A stretch of DNA of 64,000 nt from Candidatus Poribacteria bacterium. GTDB lineage: Bacteria; Poribacteria; WGA-4E; WGA-3G. This document shows positions 60,830 through 64,000 of this stretch, one piece after another. Under the pieces are notes generated by a model. It saw nothing but the letters and a program-made list of their open reading frames with translations. It was not told the DNA's origin and ran no database searches. The position numbers and the translations under genes are program-made. The DNA lies in assembly GCA_022821965.1 (NCBI GenBank), contig JAJECN010000031.1, forward strand, positions 43,015 through 107,014, read 5' to 3'. How positions within the stretch are numbered: position 1 is the stretch's first letter; each line of letters starts with the position of its first letter.

Positions 60830-63823
60830 CTATTTCGTTATCAACATCTTCCGCGTAGCAGTGAAATCACCGGCTGTCAACGTATAGAAATAGATCCCAC
60901 TCGCCACAGGTTCGCCGAGCGCATTTCTACCATCCCAATAAACGGCACGGCTACGAGATTGATAGATACCCACAGGTTGATATCCTAATGCTAGCATCCT
61001 AACCAACTTTCCATTTGCAGCAAAGATGGAAATCTGGACCTCAGTAGGCTCTGCCAACTGATACGGTATCCATGTTTCTGGGTTGAATGGGTTCGGATAG
61101 TTTGGTAAGAGTGCTGTTTCTTTTGGTGTCAAAGCGACAAGAAGTTGTTCCAGCATTAAGATGCCACGCTGAAAAATGGGATCTGTTAGATTAATCTGCT
61201 CTGCTTGACGTAGCCACTTCTTCACTTCTGCACGAGTAGGAGTAACATCCAGTGTGCGTCCCCGCGCTGATGGTGCCGCTGCAGCATTATCTATTGCCTT
61301 CTTAACCAATGTCAGATCCTCGAGATTGACGATACCATCGCCGTTAACATCTGCCTTATTTTTTCCGGTCTGTCCAAAGTTCGCTGCAACTACCACCAGG
61401 TCTTCGATGTCTATGATACCATCGCCGTTGGCATCTTCGTCTAGCTGTGGAGGTTCCGTTATCTGAATAGATTCTATCTGCGGACGATAACTCATACCTT
61501 CGTTGTCAGTCAGCAGGACATCAGATAGTGTCACGGCGGATGCTTTAGCAGCAACAACCTCAAAGGTGAGGGTTGCAAGTGTACCTTCATCGTTGCTTTC
61601 GCCAGCGAGTGCGGTTGCGGCGAGCGTCACGGTACTCTCGTTAATAACTGGTGGTACAAAGAGTGTCCCTGAAGGTAGATAATCACCATTCGCACTTGAA
61701 ACGTAGCTGAGAGCAATGGGATCAAAGGATACGGTTGCCTGATAACCTGCAATATTTTCCCCGTCTGCGATGTTTAGAGAGATTATTAACTGTTTTCCGA
61801 TAGCGGGTGACTGCACAGGGGAAGGTGATAGGCTCACAGCAGCGTTTGACGTGGTAGGAGTACTTGGTGGGACGCTCGTCAGATCAGAAAGAATGAGATC
61901 CCACAGTAGCACTGTCCCGTCCGTGCTTCCACTTGTGAACGTTTGTCCATCTGGACTGAATGATATACTAATGACACTACCCGTATGTCCCGTGAATGTA
62001 TGTTTGTGTTCTCCCGTCGAGACATTCCATAAACAGATGGTGTTATCTGCACTCCCACTCGCGATGGTGCTACCATCTGGACTAAACGATACACTAAAGG
62101 TGTTATGTCTATCCTTATGTCCTATGAGTCTCTTCAAACGTTCTCCAGAACGGATATCCCAAACCTGAATCTCATCGCCAATGCCACCAGCAACTGTGTT
62201 ACCATCAGGAGAAAATGCCACAGAATAGCTACCATCGTTCGCAAGCGTCTTCAACCTGCGCCCGGTAGGTACATGATAGAGATAGATACCGCTTTCGGTC
62301 GCCCCCACGAGTAACTGTCCATCTGGACTGAACGATACACTCCTGGCTCTCCCATATCCTGTGATTTCTTGCTTGTGCTCTCCTATGGTGGAATCCCATA
62401 GAATAATTCTGCTGCTATTTCGGGCTCCACTTGCCAGAGTTTTTCCATCTGGACTGAACGACAGGCTCATGACACTAGATCTATATCCTTTAAGGGTATG
62501 CAGGTGTTCCCAAGTATGCACATCCCACAGTTTAATGTTAAACCAACTCACACCTGCGAATGTGCTGCCGTCAGACGAGAAAGCAATGGCATAGGTAGCT
62601 GAGAATGGGTTTTGATAGCCTTTCCTCATCTCTCCTTCAAAGCGATGGATGTGTTCCGCTGAACCGGGATCCCATAATTGAATTGCGCCATCCTCATACC
62701 CACTAGCAAGGATACTCCCATCGGGAGAAAGAGCAACCGAATAGACAGACCGCGTATGTTCCCCAAGGGCATGTAAAAGTTGACCTGTGTTTGGATTCCA
62801 AAACCGAACTTCTGTCCAACTTGCACTAGCGATGGTGTGTCCATCGGGGCTGAACGACACGCCCAAGACACCGTTCGGATGTCCTTCAAGAGTACGCAGA
62901 TATTCCCCTGTGAAGGCATCCCAAAGTTTGATTTTGTGATCATTACCTCCACTCGCGAGAATTTTTCCGTCTGGAGAAAACGCAACGGAATTGACCTTGC
63001 CTCTATGGCTACCAACTGTCTGCCAGTATTTCCCAGTGCGTGCTCCCCACAATTGAACGTAGCCATCACCATCTCCACTGGCAAGCGTGACACCATCAGA
63101 GGAATACGCCACGCTTTTGACTCCCCTGTAATTATGTCTTCCAGTACTATATAAAAGGTTTCCTGTGCTAACATCCCATAGGCGAACGCTCCCGTCTTTG
63201 TCTCCACTTTTGTCTCCACTAGCGAGTGTTTTACTGTCCGGAGAGAATGCTATAGAATAGACCCAATTTCTCTCATAAGAAAGCGGATCCCAAACAAAAG
63301 ATAATGATAATCTCGGACGCAGAGTATGCAGTATTTGAGTTGTGTGAGCATCCCACACCCGAATTGTAAGATCACCATCACTGCTAGCGAACTCATTGCC
63401 ATCCGGGGAGAAGACAACTGAAAGAACAACGTCTGTATGTTCTTCCAGGGTGTGTAAGAGTTCACCAGTCTCTACATTCCATAACCGAACAGTTTTATCG
63501 TGTCCACCACTGATGAGTTTTTTACCATCTGGAGAAAACGCCACAGAATTGACATGATCTGTATGTCCAGTGAGCAGCGTGATTTCAGCATAAGTATTTG
63601 CATCGTATATCCAAATACCGATAGAACTTGTAACGGCAAGCCGTGTGCCATCTGGTGAATACGCAATACCACCAGAAATCCACCCTTTGCCCAAGCGCGC
63701 TTTTGCACCTTCAGGTAAGTTAAATTGCATGTAGTCCTGATACTGAGCGAAGGTATTGGGTAGATAAAGCGTTGGAATTAGAAGTAGTGTTGAAAATATG
63801 GAAATTAAAGTTTTTTTTATCAC
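60830..63823 (-). CDS. WD40-cohesin-dockerin surface protein with sorting tail
   Basis: About 997 aa from GTG at 63823 (AAGGAAA before it; a longer frame to 63871 looks spurious). A signal peptide and the NLPEGAKARLGKG segment come before 14 WD40 units, sufficient for two propellers. Then a cohesin-like domain (about 680-780), a dockerin with two EF-like repeats (DANGDGIIDIEDL, DVNGDGIVNLEDL) and the sorting tail that starts NYPNPFNPETW and ends KMLITK. Cohesins and dockerins bind each other, so it may polymerise or attach other enzymes at the cell surface. Paralogue of the 10.6-12.5 kb protein. Confidence 0.9.
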   Translation of the reverse strand: MIKKTLISIFSTLLLIPTLYLPNTFAQYQDYMQFNLPEGAKARLGKGWISGGIAYSPDGTRLAVTSSIGIWIYDANTYAEITLLTGHTDHVNSVAFSPDGKKLISGGHDKTVRLWNVETGELLHTLEEHTDVVLSVVFSPDGNEFASSDGDLTIRVWDAHTTQILHTLRPRLSLSFVWDPLSYERNWVYSIAFSPDSKTLASGDKSGDKDGSVRLWDVSTGNLLYSTGRHNYRGVKSVAYSSDGVTLASGDGDGYVQLWGARTGKYWQTVGSHRGKVNSVAFSPDGKILASGGNDHKIKLWDAFTGEYLRTLEGHPNGVLGVSFSPDGHTIASASWTEVRFWNPNTGQLLHALGEHTRSVYSVALSPDGSILASGYEDGAIQLWDPGSAEHIHRFEGEMRKGYQNPFSATYAIAFSSDGSTFAGVSWFNIKLWDVHTWEHLHTLKGYRSSVMSLSFSPDGKTLASGARNSSRIILWDSTIGEHKQEITGYGRARSVSFSPDGQLLVGATESGIYLYHVPTGRRLKTLANDGSYSVAFSPDGNTVAGGIGDEIQVWDIRSGERLKRLIGHKDRHNTFSVSFSPDGSTIASGSADNTICLWNVSTGEHKHTFTGHTGSVISISFSPDGQTFTSGSTDGTVLLWDLILSDLTSVPPSTPTTSNAAVSLSPSPVQSPAIGKQLIISLNIADGENIAGYQATVSFDPIALSYVSSANGDYLPSGTLFVPPVINESTVTLAATALAGESNDEGTLATLTFEVVAAKASAVTLSDVLLTDNEGMSYRPQIESIQITEPPQLDEDANGDGIIDIEDLVVVAANFGQTGKNKADVNGDGIVNLEDLTLVKKAIDNAAAAPSARGRTLDVTPTRAEVKKWLRQAEQINLTDPIFQRGILMLEQLLVALTPKETALLPNYPNPFNPETWIPYQLAEPTEVQISIFAANGKLVRMLALGYQPVGIYQSRSRAVYWDGRNALGEPVASGIYFYTLTAGDFTATRKMLITK

Positions 63824-63836
63824 AAAGATTTCCTTT

Positions 63837-63860
63837 TTTAACGTGAGTTTGAGAATAAAC
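63837..63860 (-). repeat. 24-base leader element, copy 2
   Basis: Exact inverted copy of 3990-4013; here it ends about 14 bases upstream of the GTG start of the WD40 gene. Confidence 0.75.
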
Positions 63861-63939
63861 TGTACTGCCATCGGAAATTCGGGCCACCCTCTAAAACAAG
63901 ATTGTGATACAATAACAATCTACTGAAAGGAGAATTCCG

Positions 63940-64000
63940 ATGGCGAAACGAAGAAAGTTCACCCCCGAGTTTAAAGCAGAAGTCGTACTTGAGGCACTTC
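63940..64000 (+). CDS. IS3-family transposase OrfA, start only
   Basis: Translates as MAKRRKFTPEFKAEVVLEAL, the standard start of an IS3-family OrfA (helix-turn-helix). AAAGGAGAA lies before the ATG. The rest is beyond the window. The left end of the element is not resolved, but would lie upstream of the WD40 gene, which may account for its unusual 5' frame. Confidence 0.85.
   Translation, partial: MAKRRKFTPEFKAEVVLEAL

Noticed and set aside
63824..63871. N-terminal extension of the second WD40 protein
   Set aside because: It covers the 24-base leader element and lacks a ribosome-binding site; GTG at 63823 has one.

Overview
The window looks like a chromosome segment of an uncultured, probably marine or sponge-associated bacterium, most likely Candidatus Poribacteria or a close relative. 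This is inferred from gene content, not from a marker gene: three arylsulfatases, three phytanoyl-CoA dioxygenase (PhyH) family proteins, giant WD40 propellers with a cohesin/dockerin and a Type IX-like sorting tail (NYPNPFNPETW), LamG-type secreted proteins, a D-threonine-aldolase-like racemase, and many short dispersed intergenic repeats. No rRNA, tRNA or CRISPR array was seen.

Layout. 0-9.5 kb: end of a membrane protein, a PLP enzyme, two sulfatases, a lipoprotein and a secreted 5'-nucleotidase. 9.6-15.1 kb: minus-strand block of an AbiU2/HEPN-like protein, a 14-repeat WD40 protein, a TPR protein and an FRG-domain protein; the last two form one operon under a consensus promoter, and the block is a candidate defence or conflict locus. 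15.2-20 kb: sulfatase, two secreted sheet-domain proteins and two PhyH proteins. 20-30.6 kb: a long minus-strand run with PPK2, a giant DUF4175-like protein, two YIP1 proteins, a thioredoxin-like protein that reads through an in-frame TGA (predicted selenoprotein), a cytochrome c, a small conserved protein, transketolase and an acidic TPR protein. 30.8-40.8 kb: LamG protein, bactofilin-like membrane protein, BatA-like VWA protein, and sugar/NAD(P)-dependent enzymes. 40.8-48.4 kb: minus-strand operon (HIT, two SDRs, small protein, broken HNH nuclease, GDPD), a PhyH-HEAT fusion, a hydroxyacid dehydrogenase, a frameshifted HTH gene and a truncated PD-(D/E)XK gene next to a MITE-like element. 48.5-60.4 kb: XPB-like helicase plus Bax1-like nuclease, serine hydrolase, propeller hydrolase-like protein, TPR lipoprotein, ThrB/APH-like kinase, ABC-F ATPase, MarR fusion, ECF sigma factor and FtsY. 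60.8-64 kb: second 14-repeat WD40 protein and the start of an IS3-family element.

Themes. Secreted carbohydrate/sulfate-ester catabolism and surface-protein display dominate. Two different C-terminal tails recur on secreted proteins: the known NYPNP sorting domain (two proteins), and a short K-x-x-T-x-W-[GA]-x-[LIV]-K tail on four otherwise unrelated secreted proteins, which I cannot assign to a described signal. Several dispersed repeat families sit exactly at gene boundaries, and some appear to supply ribosome-binding sites, stop codons or even in-frame coding sequence.
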